Below, in pieces: positions 1 through 6,709 of a DNA stretch of 9,531 bases (its first letter is position 1; each line of letters starts with the position of its first letter). Where the stretch lies: NCBI GenBank assembly GCA_021828925.1, contig JAJZCT010000083.1, forward strand, positions 1 through 9,531. The letters are read 5' to 3'. Both the position numbers and the translations under genes were made by a program. The stretch is from Planctomycetota bacterium. GTDB taxonomy: Bacteria > Planctomycetota > Phycisphaerae > WQYP01. The notes below the pieces were generated by a model. The model was given only the letters and a program-made list of their open reading frames with translations, ran no database searches and was not told the DNA's origin.

Positions 1-48
1 TCTTCAGTTTTAAACATGGCTCTTGAATGCCATGTTTAAAACTGAAGA
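1..48. repeat. Perfect 20-bp inverted repeat (long hairpin)
   Basis: Bases 1-20 are the exact reverse complement of bases 29-48, with an 8-nt loop (TCTTGAAT) at 21-28. The arms are AT-rich (7 G/C of 20), and each contains a near-palindromic core, GTTTTAAAC in the left arm. A 20-of-20 match is far beyond chance. No T-tract follows the right arm (GTAGATCAATGCGG), so it is not a canonical rho-independent terminator on the + strand. The left arm starts at the window edge, so the stem may extend further or belong to a larger element. It could be a terminator of an unseen upstream gene, a dispersed palindromic repeat, or a protein- or RNA-level control site for the pseudopilin gene. Confidence 0.9.
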
Positions 49-112
49 GTAGATCAATGCGGCAGGCGGTGACGCAGGGGTTTTTATCAGCTGCATATCG
101 CAGTAAACCGCG

Positions 113-131
113 GTCCGTCCGGTTGGCGGAC
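113..131 (+). other. Short hairpin in the leader of the pseudopilin gene
   Basis: GTCCGTC at 113-119 pairs with GGCGGAC at 125-131, giving a 7-bp stem with one G-T wobble and a 5-nt loop. It lies 39 nt before the chosen start at 171 and leaves the ribosome binding site free. The rest of 49-170 shows no convincing small gene or promoter. The pairing is visible in the sequence; any regulatory role is a guess. Confidence 0.3.
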
Positions 132-170
132 GATGTCATCGCTCGGCGTAAGAGCAAAAGGAGCTTTATC

Positions 171-1235
171 ATGGAAACCACCATACGCACCCAATGCATC
201 GCGGTGGGGCAGACCGGCGCAACGATGACGAAAGATATCATGAAGGCGACGGCGCGATCGCGGCGTCGGCCCCGCGGATTTACACTCGTTGAGCTGCTGG
301 TGGTGATATCCATCATCGCATTGCTGATATCGTTGTTGCTTCCGGCGTTGGCGCAGGCGAGGATTATGGCGCTGCGGACGCAGTGTGCATCCAACCTGCA
401 TCAGATCGGTGTGGCGATGCAGGAATACGCGGTCGAATTTGGGATGTACCCGCCGGGTGACACTGAAACGTATCCCATGGGTGCATTTGATAATGCCGGC
501 TACACTCCCCCTAACGGGTCACCTTCAACGGGAACGCCGACATGGGGGCTGTCATTGCTGTTTTATGATTCCTTCAGCACGTTGCATGATGGACTTCAGA
601 TGACAAATATCCGGCCGGGGATTCTTCAGCCCACGATGACAGGCATATCGCTCATCTTTTCGCCGCAACCCGGGGTTGCCAGTATATCCGGATGGATACC
701 CGCCCGGAGCTGGACGAGCAACGGAATGCTCCAGAACTGGAATTTCATCTGTGGTTATTGTTATTGGGTTGATCGCGGCACAGGGGGGCTAAATCAAAGA
801 GGTTCGATTTACAGCTTTGGCGCACCGCAGAAGGGCCAGGTGGCTGGCTACAGTCCGTCGTATGACTGGTACAGCTACGAAGGCTACCCAGGCGGTTATA
901 TAACGGATGAATATTTCAATACGGAAACCAATCACATGCCTGCTGAAAACCAGAATTCGAACCCGGGTTCAATCTTGTGTTCGGACGTGGCGGTAATTAA
1001 CCAACCGGCAAGTCCATCCGGTCAACCTCCGTATCAGGGTGCTGAAACACTTTACGGACTTGGAAAACCCGTTTATACGGCGGTATCAAATCATGTCGAC
1101 ACGCCGGGCAGCAATTTGCTCCCCGACGGCATCCATGATCTGTACAATGACGGATCCGTGATTTGGAATCCCATGTCCGAAGCAAAATTGCATTACCGAT
1201 ATGGTGCCGGCGGGTTGAATTATTATATCTGGTAA
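171..1235 (+). CDS. Pseudopilin-like secreted protein with prepilin-type N-terminal cleavage/methylation domain
   Basis: Predicted 354-aa protein with a class III (type IV prepilin) signal. A basic leader rich in Arg (residues 30-35) ends at Gly36, followed by FTLVE, with Glu41 at the conserved +5 position of the mature protein. A hydrophobic helix of about 20 residues ending near LLPALAQAR follows. Prepilin peptidase would cut after Gly36. The C-terminus has an HV...LYNDGSVIW segment (His308, Asp327-Gly328) resembling the H-X9-DG tail of planctomycete and verrucomicrobial pseudopilins, but with longer spacing. A Tyr/Gly-rich stretch lies near 226-249 and a CGYC motif at 194-197. The start at 171 is chosen because AAAAGGAG sits 7 nt upstream; the frame is open back to an ATG at 27, but that codon lies inside the hairpin. 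In these phyla such genes often stand apart from pilus-assembly genes, frequently near secreted enzymes. The exact function is unknown. Confidence 0.88.
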   Translation: METTIRTQCIAVGQTGATMTKDIMKATARSRRRPRGFTLVELLVVISIIALLISLLLPALAQARIMALRTQCASNLHQIGVAMQEYAVEFGMYPPGDTETYPMGAFDNAGYTPPNGSPSTGTPTWGLSLLFYDSFSTLHDGLQMTNIRPGILQPTMTGISLIFSPQPGVASISGWIPARSWTSNGMLQNWNFICGYCYWVDRGTGGLNQRGSIYSFGAPQKGQVAGYSPSYDWYSYEGYPGGYITDEYFNTETNHMPAENQNSNPGSILCSDVAVINQPASPSGQPPYQGAETLYGLGKPVYTAVSNHVDTPGSNLLPDGIHDLYNDGSVIWNPMSEAKLHYRYGAGGLNYYIW

Positions 1236-1254
1236 TTAGCGGTGCATTATCCCC

Positions 1255-1288
1255 GGCAGTCCGCCGGTACCAAGGCCGGCGGATTGCC
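1255..1288 (+). terminator. Strong GC-rich hairpin after the pseudopilin gene, probable terminator
   Basis: Bases 1255-1267 (GGCAGTCCGCCGG) pair with 1276-1288 (CCGGCGGATTGCC) as a 13-bp stem with one G-T wobble and an 8-nt loop. It begins 19 nt after the stop codon. The downstream sequence CATTACTGTTTA has only a weak U-tract, so it may act with Rho or mainly protect the 3' end. It separates the pseudopilin from the GH31 gene as a distinct transcription unit. Confidence 0.65.
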
Positions 1289-1407
1289 CATTACTGTTTA
1301 CCCTCAGCCATGTGTTCCGCCGGACGAAAGTATTGCACATCCCAGGCAGGGGCACATTGGAAATCCACGGAGATATTGATCCCTCATCGCGAATTTAGCT
1401 TTCCATT

Positions 1408-1419
1408 TGAAATCGGTTT
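1408..1419. promoter_or_regulatory. Candidate operator, TGAAATCGGTTT
   Basis: The core AAATCGGTTT (1410-1419) is a near-perfect palindrome around a central CG, the general shape of LacI/GalR-family operators. A close copy with one difference, TGAAATAGGTTT, lies at 4043-4054 in the next long intergenic region, ahead of the lyase operon. Both sites are 240-280 nt upstream of their genes, which is far for a simple repressor site. A match this good between two regions of this size is not very unlikely by chance. No regulator gene is in the window. Confidence 0.2.
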
Positions 1420-1551
1420 GTTCAGGCCATCGCAATGGTTATGAGTGGTCGTGTTTTCGGCGATTCAGGCCTTCAGTGTCGGCGGGGCCCGGCAGGCTTT
1501 ATCGAAATGAATTTGAGGCGGGAAGCCTGTATCATAATAAATCGATTTTCA

Positions 1552-1608
1552 CCGGGCTGAACGCCGGCCATCGTGGAACACAATCGCCCGGCTGCCGCTG
1601 TTCGGCAG
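1552..1608 (+). other. Two adjacent hairpins in the probable GH31 leader
   Basis: CCGGGC (1552-1557) pairs with GCCCGG (1586-1591). Directly after it, CTGCCG (1592-1597) pairs with CGGCAG (1603-1608) around a 5-nt loop. The second hairpin is followed by the T-rich stretch ATCATTTTAATC and ends 37 nt before the GH31 start, so it is mildly terminator- or attenuator-like. The base pairing is visible; the function is not established, and no known riboswitch was recognised. Confidence 0.3.
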
Positions 1609-1645
1609 ATCATTTTAATCTTACAGACGCAAGGATAATTCAATA

Positions 1646-3907
1646 ATGGAAAAATCAGGCCCGCCGGTATTGGTTACGCGCCGCAAAGCGCTGGGAACGC
1701 TGGCCGCCTTGGCGGCGACCGTGGAATCCGTGTTTCCGGCCTCCGCCCGCCCGGACAACGCTTCACCGGAAAAACATCGCCAGAACGATCCGCACGGCCT
1801 TATTGAGTCCGGCGGCTTGTCCGCGGCGCACATTACGGAAGTATATCCCGGAGTGTGGAAAGTCCATTTTGGCGGAGCCTCCGAAGTTGTCACTCCGTTG
1901 ACATTTCGCTCCGCGACGGTTGATCCCGCTGCCATTGGCGCACTGCCCGCAGTGCCATCCATTCCCTTGGATACCGGATCAATGTCATGGACCCTGTCGG
2001 CAAGGGGAGTGTCGGTGCAATTGCCGATGACCCCGGATGAGCACATTTACGGTTTGGGATTGGACACGGCAATTTTTGATATGACCGGGCGCCGGGCCAT
2101 CTGTTGTGCATCGGATCAGCCCCAGGATAAGATGAATTATTCGCACGCGTCGCTCCCATTTTATGTTTCCAACCGGGGCTATGGGGTGTATGTGGACACC
2201 GCCCGGTATGCATGGATTTATACTGGCGATGTGGCGCCTGCCGCATACTCGGGTCTTGGCGCAGGGGAGGGCGAAGGCCATGCGGCACTTCATACGCGGG
2301 AATTGTACCAGCCCCGCGTGCTTGCGCATAAAACAATGCTGATCGACGTGCACCCTTCACAGGGTGTCGATATCTATATATTCGGGGGCCCGACGCTGCG
2401 CGACGCGGTGCAGCGTTACAATCTGTTTTCCGGGGGCGGCGCTGTTCCACCGCTCTGGGGACTGGGCATGCACTTCCGCAGTGCGTCGCAAATGCCCGGC
2501 AAGCAGATTTCGGCATTGGCCCGGCGCATCCGGCGTGACCGCCTGCCGTTTACGATGTGGGGCCTGGAGCCGGGCTGGCAAAGTCATGCGTACCCCTGCT
2601 CGTTTATGTGGAACAAGGAGCATTTTCCGGATCCGGATGCATTCATTAATCAGATGAAAAAAATGAATTTTCATTTGAACCTCTGGGAGCATGCCTTTAC
2701 GAGTCCGTTGTCGCCAATGTACGGCAAAATAAAGTCGTGGTCCGGCAATTACCTTGTCTGGGGCGGCCTGGTGCCGGATTTCGGTTCACGCCCCCTGCGG
2801 AAAATCTGGATGGAGCATCATGACCGGATCATGTTCGATAAAGGCGTTGACGGTGTAAAGCTCGATGAATGCGATAACCAGCCTTACCGCGCCCACCCCT
2901 GGTCATTTCCTGAAGCCAGCGTGTTTCCATCGGGACTGGATGGGGAACTGATGCACAGTCTGTTCGGGGAACTGTACCAGCAGACCATGATTGAGCCATT
3001 AACGCGGCGCAATCTTCGCACGTGGGGCCTGGTGCGTAATACGTTTTCGCTGGCCGCACCCCTGCCGTTCATGGTGTACAGTGACAGTTACGATCTTACT
3101 TGCTACCTGCGGGGTATTTGCAAACAGGGTTTTTGCGGGCTTATGTGGAACCCGGAAGTGCGCCAGGCGGCATCGGTGGAGGATCTGTACCGGCGCATTC
3201 AATTGGTCATTTTCTCGCCCATGGCGGTAGTGGATTGCTGGTACATGAACCTCCCGCCGTGGCTGCAGGTGAACCGGGATTTAAGCAACCATGGCGAATT
3301 GATGGCCAATCACCAGGCCGTCACTGAGGCGGTGCGCAAACTCTTTGAATTACGGATGAGCCTGATTCCCTACCTCTACACGGCATTCAACGATTACCGC
3401 CTGACCGGAATGCCGCCGGTTCGGGCCATGGTGATGGATTGGCCGGAGGACATCCACACCCACGGGATTGACGATCAGTTCATGTTCGGTCCTGCGGTGA
3501 TGGTGGCTCCGATCCTGACGGGCCAGTCCAAGCGGCGCGTCTATCTTCCGCACGGCGAATGGTATGATTTTGCCACGCACGAGAAATTCAAAGGTGGAGG
3601 ATGGATCACGATCGGCAAGCCGCAGGAAGAAGTCCCGATGTTTGTGAAATCCGGCGTACTGCTGCCGCTGGCCCGGCCGGTGGAATATATAACGCCGACA
3701 ACCTGCTTTGATATCACTGTCCATGTATTTGGTGATTCGCCTGAACCAATCACACTGTATGAAGATGACGGTGTGACGCTGGATTTCCGTCGCGGAAAGC
3801 AGAACCGCATGGCGGTAAGCTGGGCGAACGGCGGGGGTGAATTAAAGAAAACGGGCAATTATCATGGACCGTCTCGCTATCGAATCACGGATTACAGGCG
3901 AGTTTAG
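1646..3907 (+). CDS. Tat-exported family 31 glycoside hydrolase (alpha-glucosidase/alpha-xylosidase type)
   Basis: 753 aa, usual length for a GH31 enzyme: an exo-acting alpha-glycosidase with a retaining mechanism. The N-terminus has TRRKALG (11-17) and a short hydrophobic stretch to about 35, a plausible though weak twin-arginine leader. An N-terminal beta-sandwich (about 60-260) precedes the (beta/alpha)8 barrel starting near VPPLWGLGMHFR (267-278). The nucleophile is Asp407 in GVKLDECD. The acid/base region reads VYSDSYD (477-483), with Asp480 or Asp483 as candidate, instead of the usual WSGD; this and GLEPGWQ (306-312) mark a divergent subfamily I associate with PVC and Bacteroidota genomes. 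C-terminal beta domains follow, with FGPAVMVAPI (614-623) and ITLYEDDG (702-709). Start: ATG 10 nt after AAGGA. It stands as its own unit, 417 nt before the lyase operon. The family call is firm; substrate (glucoside, xyloside or galactoside) is open. Confidence 0.92.
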   Translation: MEKSGPPVLVTRRKALGTLAALAATVESVFPASARPDNASPEKHRQNDPHGLIESGGLSAAHITEVYPGVWKVHFGGASEVVTPLTFRSATVDPAAIGALPAVPSIPLDTGSMSWTLSARGVSVQLPMTPDEHIYGLGLDTAIFDMTGRRAICCASDQPQDKMNYSHASLPFYVSNRGYGVYVDTARYAWIYTGDVAPAAYSGLGAGEGEGHAALHTRELYQPRVLAHKTMLIDVHPSQGVDIYIFGGPTLRDAVQRYNLFSGGGAVPPLWGLGMHFRSASQMPGKQISALARRIRRDRLPFTMWGLEPGWQSHAYPCSFMWNKEHFPDPDAFINQMKKMNFHLNLWEHAFTSPLSPMYGKIKSWSGNYLVWGGLVPDFGSRPLRKIWMEHHDRIMFDKGVDGVKLDECDNQPYRAHPWSFPEASVFPSGLDGELMHSLFGELYQQTMIEPLTRRNLRTWGLVRNTFSLAAPLPFMVYSDSYDLTCYLRGICKQGFCGLMWNPEVRQAASVEDLYRRIQLVIFSPMAVVDCWYMNLPPWLQVNRDLSNHGELMANHQAVTEAVRKLFELRMSLIPYLYTAFNDYRLTGMPPVRAMVMDWPEDIHTHGIDDQFMFGPAVMVAPILTGQSKRRVYLPHGEWYDFATHEKFKGGGWITIGKPQEEVPMFVKSGVLLPLARPVEYITPTTCFDITVHVFGDSPEPITLYEDDGVTLDFRRGKQNRMAVSWANGGGELKKTGNYHGPSRYRITDYRRV

Positions 3908-4042
3908 CGTGTCATGAAAGCCGAAGCTGCGTTTACCGCAACCCAGGTGCGTTTCATGCGGTCGCAGCGCCATTTACCTTTGCGACTCGCAAGCTTGGGT
4001 CTTTATTGAAAGGATGCTGTTGTTGTTACCGGCTGCGAACCG

Positions 4043-4055
4043 TGAAATAGGTTTC
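4043..4055. promoter_or_regulatory. Candidate operator, TGAAATAGGTTTC
   Basis: GAAATAGGTTTC (4044-4055) is an imperfect palindrome whose first twelve bases from 4043 match the element at 1408-1419 at 11 of 12 positions. If real, the pair could place the GH31 gene and the lyase operon under one regulator. The evidence is only two copies with one mismatch, so chance is a fair alternative. Confidence 0.2.
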
Positions 4056-4090
4056 GCTTGTGTTGCGGGTTCAGAAATGTCATGACCGGC

Positions 4091-4107
4091 CGCATGATTA
4101 TCATGCG
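4091..4107. promoter_or_regulatory. 17-bp perfect palindrome, candidate transcription-factor site
   Basis: CGCATGAT and ATCATGCG form a perfect 8-bp inverted repeat around one central T. Size and symmetry fit a dimeric helix-turn-helix regulator. It is about 220 nt upstream of the lyase start, in a non-coding region. The protein that would bind it is not in this window. Confidence 0.4.
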
Positions 4108-4216
4108 AAGTTGTGAGGATTCTGAGGGTTAACCTCGGCAACGAAATTAAAATGTGATCCGAAGGGTTTGGGCGGGTGGCGTTGTTGGATAAAGGCGCCT
4201 GCGCCGCAGTGTCTGG

Positions 4217-4229
4217 TTTCATGATGAAA
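4217..4229. promoter_or_regulatory. 13-bp perfect palindrome, candidate regulator site
   Basis: TTTCAT and ATGAAA flank a central G as a perfect 6-bp inverted repeat, 95 nt before the lyase start. It shares the TCATGAT core with the 4091-4107 palindrome, and TTTCATG also occurs at 3952-3958. The distance suits a promoter-proximal operator. Short palindromes of this size also arise by chance. Confidence 0.25.
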
Positions 4230-4313
4230 TGTTTGTATTCGGGATTGATCAAAAGCATCGGCACCTGCCTTAATTGGATGGCTGCAATAAAAGATGATCG
4301 TTATTTGGATGAC

Positions 4314-4318
4314 AAGGA
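4314..4318 (+). promoter_or_regulatory. Ribosome binding site that decides a GTG start
   Basis: AAGGA ends 6 nt before the GTG at 4325. The upstream in-frame TTG at 4319 would touch this motif directly, and the next GTG at 4331 would be 12 nt away. The GTG at 4325 is therefore the best start of the lyase gene. Confidence 0.65.
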
Positions 4319-4324
4319 TTGCAA

Positions 4325-6688
4325 GTGAGTGTGAACAACAATATCGACCGACGTAATCTGATGAAATCGGGTATTTTGCTTAGTTCGGTGATATGGCAAA
4401 ACAAATCTCTGCCGGCGGACATGGTTGCCCGGCAATCGGGCGGCGGCTCTGCGTCCCCCGATCCATTTTTCCAGCAGCATCCGCGGCTTTTTTACAATGT
4501 CGCGTCGCTGAAGGGTTTGCGCCGCTGGCTGGGTTCAAACGCGGCGGCCCGCCATTCGCTGTTCAAGCAGGGCGGGGAATTGCTGCATGCCGACTTTATT
4601 CCCGAAGCGGACGCCGAGAAAGGGCCCGGCCAACAGGCGAGATTCGGATCTTCAGGCGACCAGATGATGGAAATGGGCTTGAATCTGGGCGTCCTTTATC
4701 ATCTCACCGGCGATAAGCGCTACGCGGACAAGCTTCGCCGTGCGATGTTTTACTATGCACAATACACGCATTGGACCGCGCCGAGTTTTTTTCATCGATC
4801 CCCGCCCTGGCATTCGGAATTAGATACGTCAACATTCGCATTTGGCTATGCCGCCGGTTATGACGCGTTATGCGGGTTTCTTTCCGACTCGGACCGCAAG
4901 GAAATTGCCACCGTCATGGTTCGCAAGGCGGTTTTACCCATTCTTGACGATTGGATATTGCCTGGTCGAAGGATTCAGTCGCTGGATTCCATGGGCCACA
5001 ACTGGTGGGGAGTCTGCGTAAGCGGCGCCGGACTTTGTGCCCTATCGCTGCTGGGTTACGATTCGCGGGCTCAGGACTGGATTGGCGCGATAGACATCGG
5101 ATTCAAACAATGGTTTGACTATAAGGGCAATGTGCTGCAAAACCGAGTCGCCACGTTCGAGCCTTCCGGGCCATCCTACGAAGGTGTCGGCTATACCGAC
5201 TACGGTGTAAGTCAATATCTCCAATATCGATTGGCCTGGCAGAATACCTTTCCAGGTCGGAAACCGGCGGATATTGAGCGGCTCAAAGACCTCTCCCGCT
5301 TTTTTCTCCATACTCTTTATCCAACGTCAAAGAGGTCTTTTGCCGTTAACTTTAACGACAGCGGGTTGCTGGGCGATTCCACTCCGACCATATTGCTGTT
5401 GATTGCATGCGGATTGGGAACGCCGGAATCCAGCCGATATCTTGAATTGGTACATACCCATCTGGAGGGGACCATGCTTTCGCTGCTGCGTCAGTATCGC
5501 AAGCCGGTCGCGGCAACGGATGTGCCGACGTCATATGCCTACCCGAAAATGGGCTGGGCGATGATGCGCACATCATGGGAAAATGACGCGGCATTTCTGG
5601 CGGTAAAGTCCGGTTATACATGGAATCATGCGCATGCCGACGCCGGCACATTTATGCTTTTCAAGAATGGGTTGCCGCTGATTATTGATTCGGGCCTCTG
5701 TTCTTATTTCCGGCCGGAGTATACCCGGTATTATCGGCAGAGCAGGGCGCACAATGTCATTTTATTTAATGGCATGGGGCAACCCGAACTGGATTTATTC
5801 GATGGCTGCAAGTTTTCCGGTCACCTGCACAGCATGATCGACGGGTTGGGCCTGAAATACATCTGCGCCGACGCCACCGGCCCGATGGCCCGGTTTTTTG
5901 TGCGGAATTATCGTCATTGGATATGGAGCGGGGATGTTATCCTGATCGTAGACGATGTGCGTGCGCACGTCGCCGGAAAGCTGGACTGGCTTTTGCACTT
6001 CGAAGGGAACTACACGAAGGCGCCGGGAGGAGGGGTCCACCTGAAAAATGGAGCGGCGGAGGCGGTGGTCAAAATCCTGTATCCAGATACAAAGCTCAGT
6101 CAGGCAACCGGACTGGCCAACGAACAACCGGATAAGAAGGTCCCATATCTGGTCTTTTCCCATGATGCCGATGGGCAATTGTGCCAGTTCGTGACGGCTA
6201 TCTGCTTAAACCCGCTGGCAATGCCGACATTTGAGATGCAATCCACCGGAGATCACCTGTCCGTGCGCGTGCGGACGGCTGATACGGTGGAAGACATTTA
6301 TCTGGATCTTCGTGCCATCCGCACGCCGGGTACAATCCGTGAAAACGCCGAAGGTTACCTGACGGATGCATATTTGCTGCATCTCACACGTGACAATTCA
6401 CCGAATCGGCCCATTAAGCGGTATTTTATGTGTGATGGCAGCTATCTTCGGCACAAGGATAAAAGCGTCATCGAATCCCTTTCCAAACTGACTGCATGCT
6501 GGTCATCAGGCCGGACGCCGGAAATTTATTCCAATGACGGGTCTGACTTTATTCAGATTGCCGCGAACGAGGGCTGCCGACAAGCGCGGTGGAATGGCCG
6601 ACTTATCAACGGCACTTATGACAGCGCCGCAAAACTTCTTGTTTTGGATAAACGCGAAGATGCGAATGCCGCAAAGGACATCCGTTAG
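4325..6688 (+). CDS. Tat-exported heparinase II/III-like protein, predicted polysaccharide lyase
   Basis: 787 aa from the GTG start. DRRNLMKSGILL at residues 8-19 is a good twin-arginine motif, with a short hydrophobic stretch after it. Residues about 110-380 look like an alpha/alpha-toroid, with GHNWWG (224-229) and SYEGVGY (284-290) as typical motifs; a Tyr/His pair of this kind acts in catalysis in related lyases. A heparinase II/III-type beta-sandwich begins near WAMMRTSW (411-418), with NHAHADAG (434-441), a metal-site-like motif, and RAHN (474-477). Family members cleave uronic-acid-containing polysaccharides such as heparan, alginate or acidic exopolysaccharides by beta-elimination. 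The C-terminal 130 residues were not recognised as a separate domain. It leads a probable operon, 21 nt before the next gene. The fold call is strong; the PL family and substrate are not determined, and a hydrolase role cannot be excluded. Confidence 0.85.
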   Translation: MSVNNNIDRRNLMKSGILLSSVIWQNKSLPADMVARQSGGGSASPDPFFQQHPRLFYNVASLKGLRRWLGSNAAARHSLFKQGGELLHADFIPEADAEKGPGQQARFGSSGDQMMEMGLNLGVLYHLTGDKRYADKLRRAMFYYAQYTHWTAPSFFHRSPPWHSELDTSTFAFGYAAGYDALCGFLSDSDRKEIATVMVRKAVLPILDDWILPGRRIQSLDSMGHNWWGVCVSGAGLCALSLLGYDSRAQDWIGAIDIGFKQWFDYKGNVLQNRVATFEPSGPSYEGVGYTDYGVSQYLQYRLAWQNTFPGRKPADIERLKDLSRFFLHTLYPTSKRSFAVNFNDSGLLGDSTPTILLLIACGLGTPESSRYLELVHTHLEGTMLSLLRQYRKPVAATDVPTSYAYPKMGWAMMRTSWENDAAFLAVKSGYTWNHAHADAGTFMLFKNGLPLIIDSGLCSYFRPEYTRYYRQSRAHNVILFNGMGQPELDLFDGCKFSGHLHSMIDGLGLKYICADATGPMARFFVRNYRHWIWSGDVILIVDDVRAHVAGKLDWLLHFEGNYTKAPGGGVHLKNGAAEAVVKILYPDTKLSQATGLANEQPDKKVPYLVFSHDADGQLCQFVTAICLNPLAMPTFEMQSTGDHLSVRVRTADTVEDIYLDLRAIRTPGTIRENAEGYLTDAYLLHLTRDNSPNRPIKRYFMCDGSYLRHKDKSVIESLSKLTACWSSGRTPEIYSNDGSDFIQIAANEGCRQARWNGRLINGTYDSAAKLLVLDKREDANAAKDIR

Positions 6689-6709
6689 CTTTTCTGGAGA
6701 TAATGACCT

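Larger units (their letters stand above)
1289..1645 (+). other. Non-coding upstream region of the GH31 gene
   Basis: About 357 nt with no convincing gene. Short open frames that cross it have no recognisable domain and no good ribosome binding site. It holds an operator-like element (1408-1419), a weak promoter candidate (TTGAGG at 1513-1518, 16-nt spacer, TAATAA at 1535-1540) and two adjacent hairpins (1552-1608). AAGGA at 1631-1635, 10 nt before the ATG at 1646, is the likely ribosome binding site of the GH31 gene. The length suggests independent control of that gene. The promoter match is weak because sigma-factor consensus sequences are poorly known for this group. Confidence 0.5.
3908..4324 (+). 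other. Non-coding upstream region of the lyase operon
   Basis: About 417 nt without a convincing gene on either strand. It holds palindromes at 4091-4107 and 4217-4229, an operator-like element at 4043-4054, and a distant inverted pair CATGAAA (3913-3919) / TTTCATG (3952-3958). GTCGCA (3961-3966) can pair with TGCGAC (3981-3986). The TCATG core recurs several times across the region. No clear rho-independent terminator follows the GH31 stop, so read-through into the operon is possible. The density of symmetric motifs suggests the main control region of the downstream enzyme genes. Confidence 0.5.

Noticed and set aside
17..31. Sigma-54-like pattern TGGC...TGCC in the first hairpin
   Set aside because: The GG and GC dinucleotides are 9 nt apart instead of the required 10, and the bases are explained by the inverted repeat.
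27..170. Upstream extension of the pseudopilin frame to an ATG at 27
   Set aside because: That ATG lies inside the perfect hairpin and has no ribosome binding site, while AAAAGGAG is ideally placed before the ATG at 171.
1163..1646. Two overlapping + strand open frames between the pseudopilin and GH31 genes
   Set aside because: They run through the terminator-like hairpin and the tandem hairpins, lack good ribosome binding sites and have no familiar protein pattern.
3974..4264. 96-aa open frame on the minus strand in the intergenic region
   Set aside because: It has no recognisable domain, low-complexity composition, and covers the palindromes; nothing suggests real translation.
4319..4321. 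TTG as start of the lyase gene
   Set aside because: It directly abuts the AAGGA motif, leaving no spacing; GTG at 4325 has 6-nt spacing.
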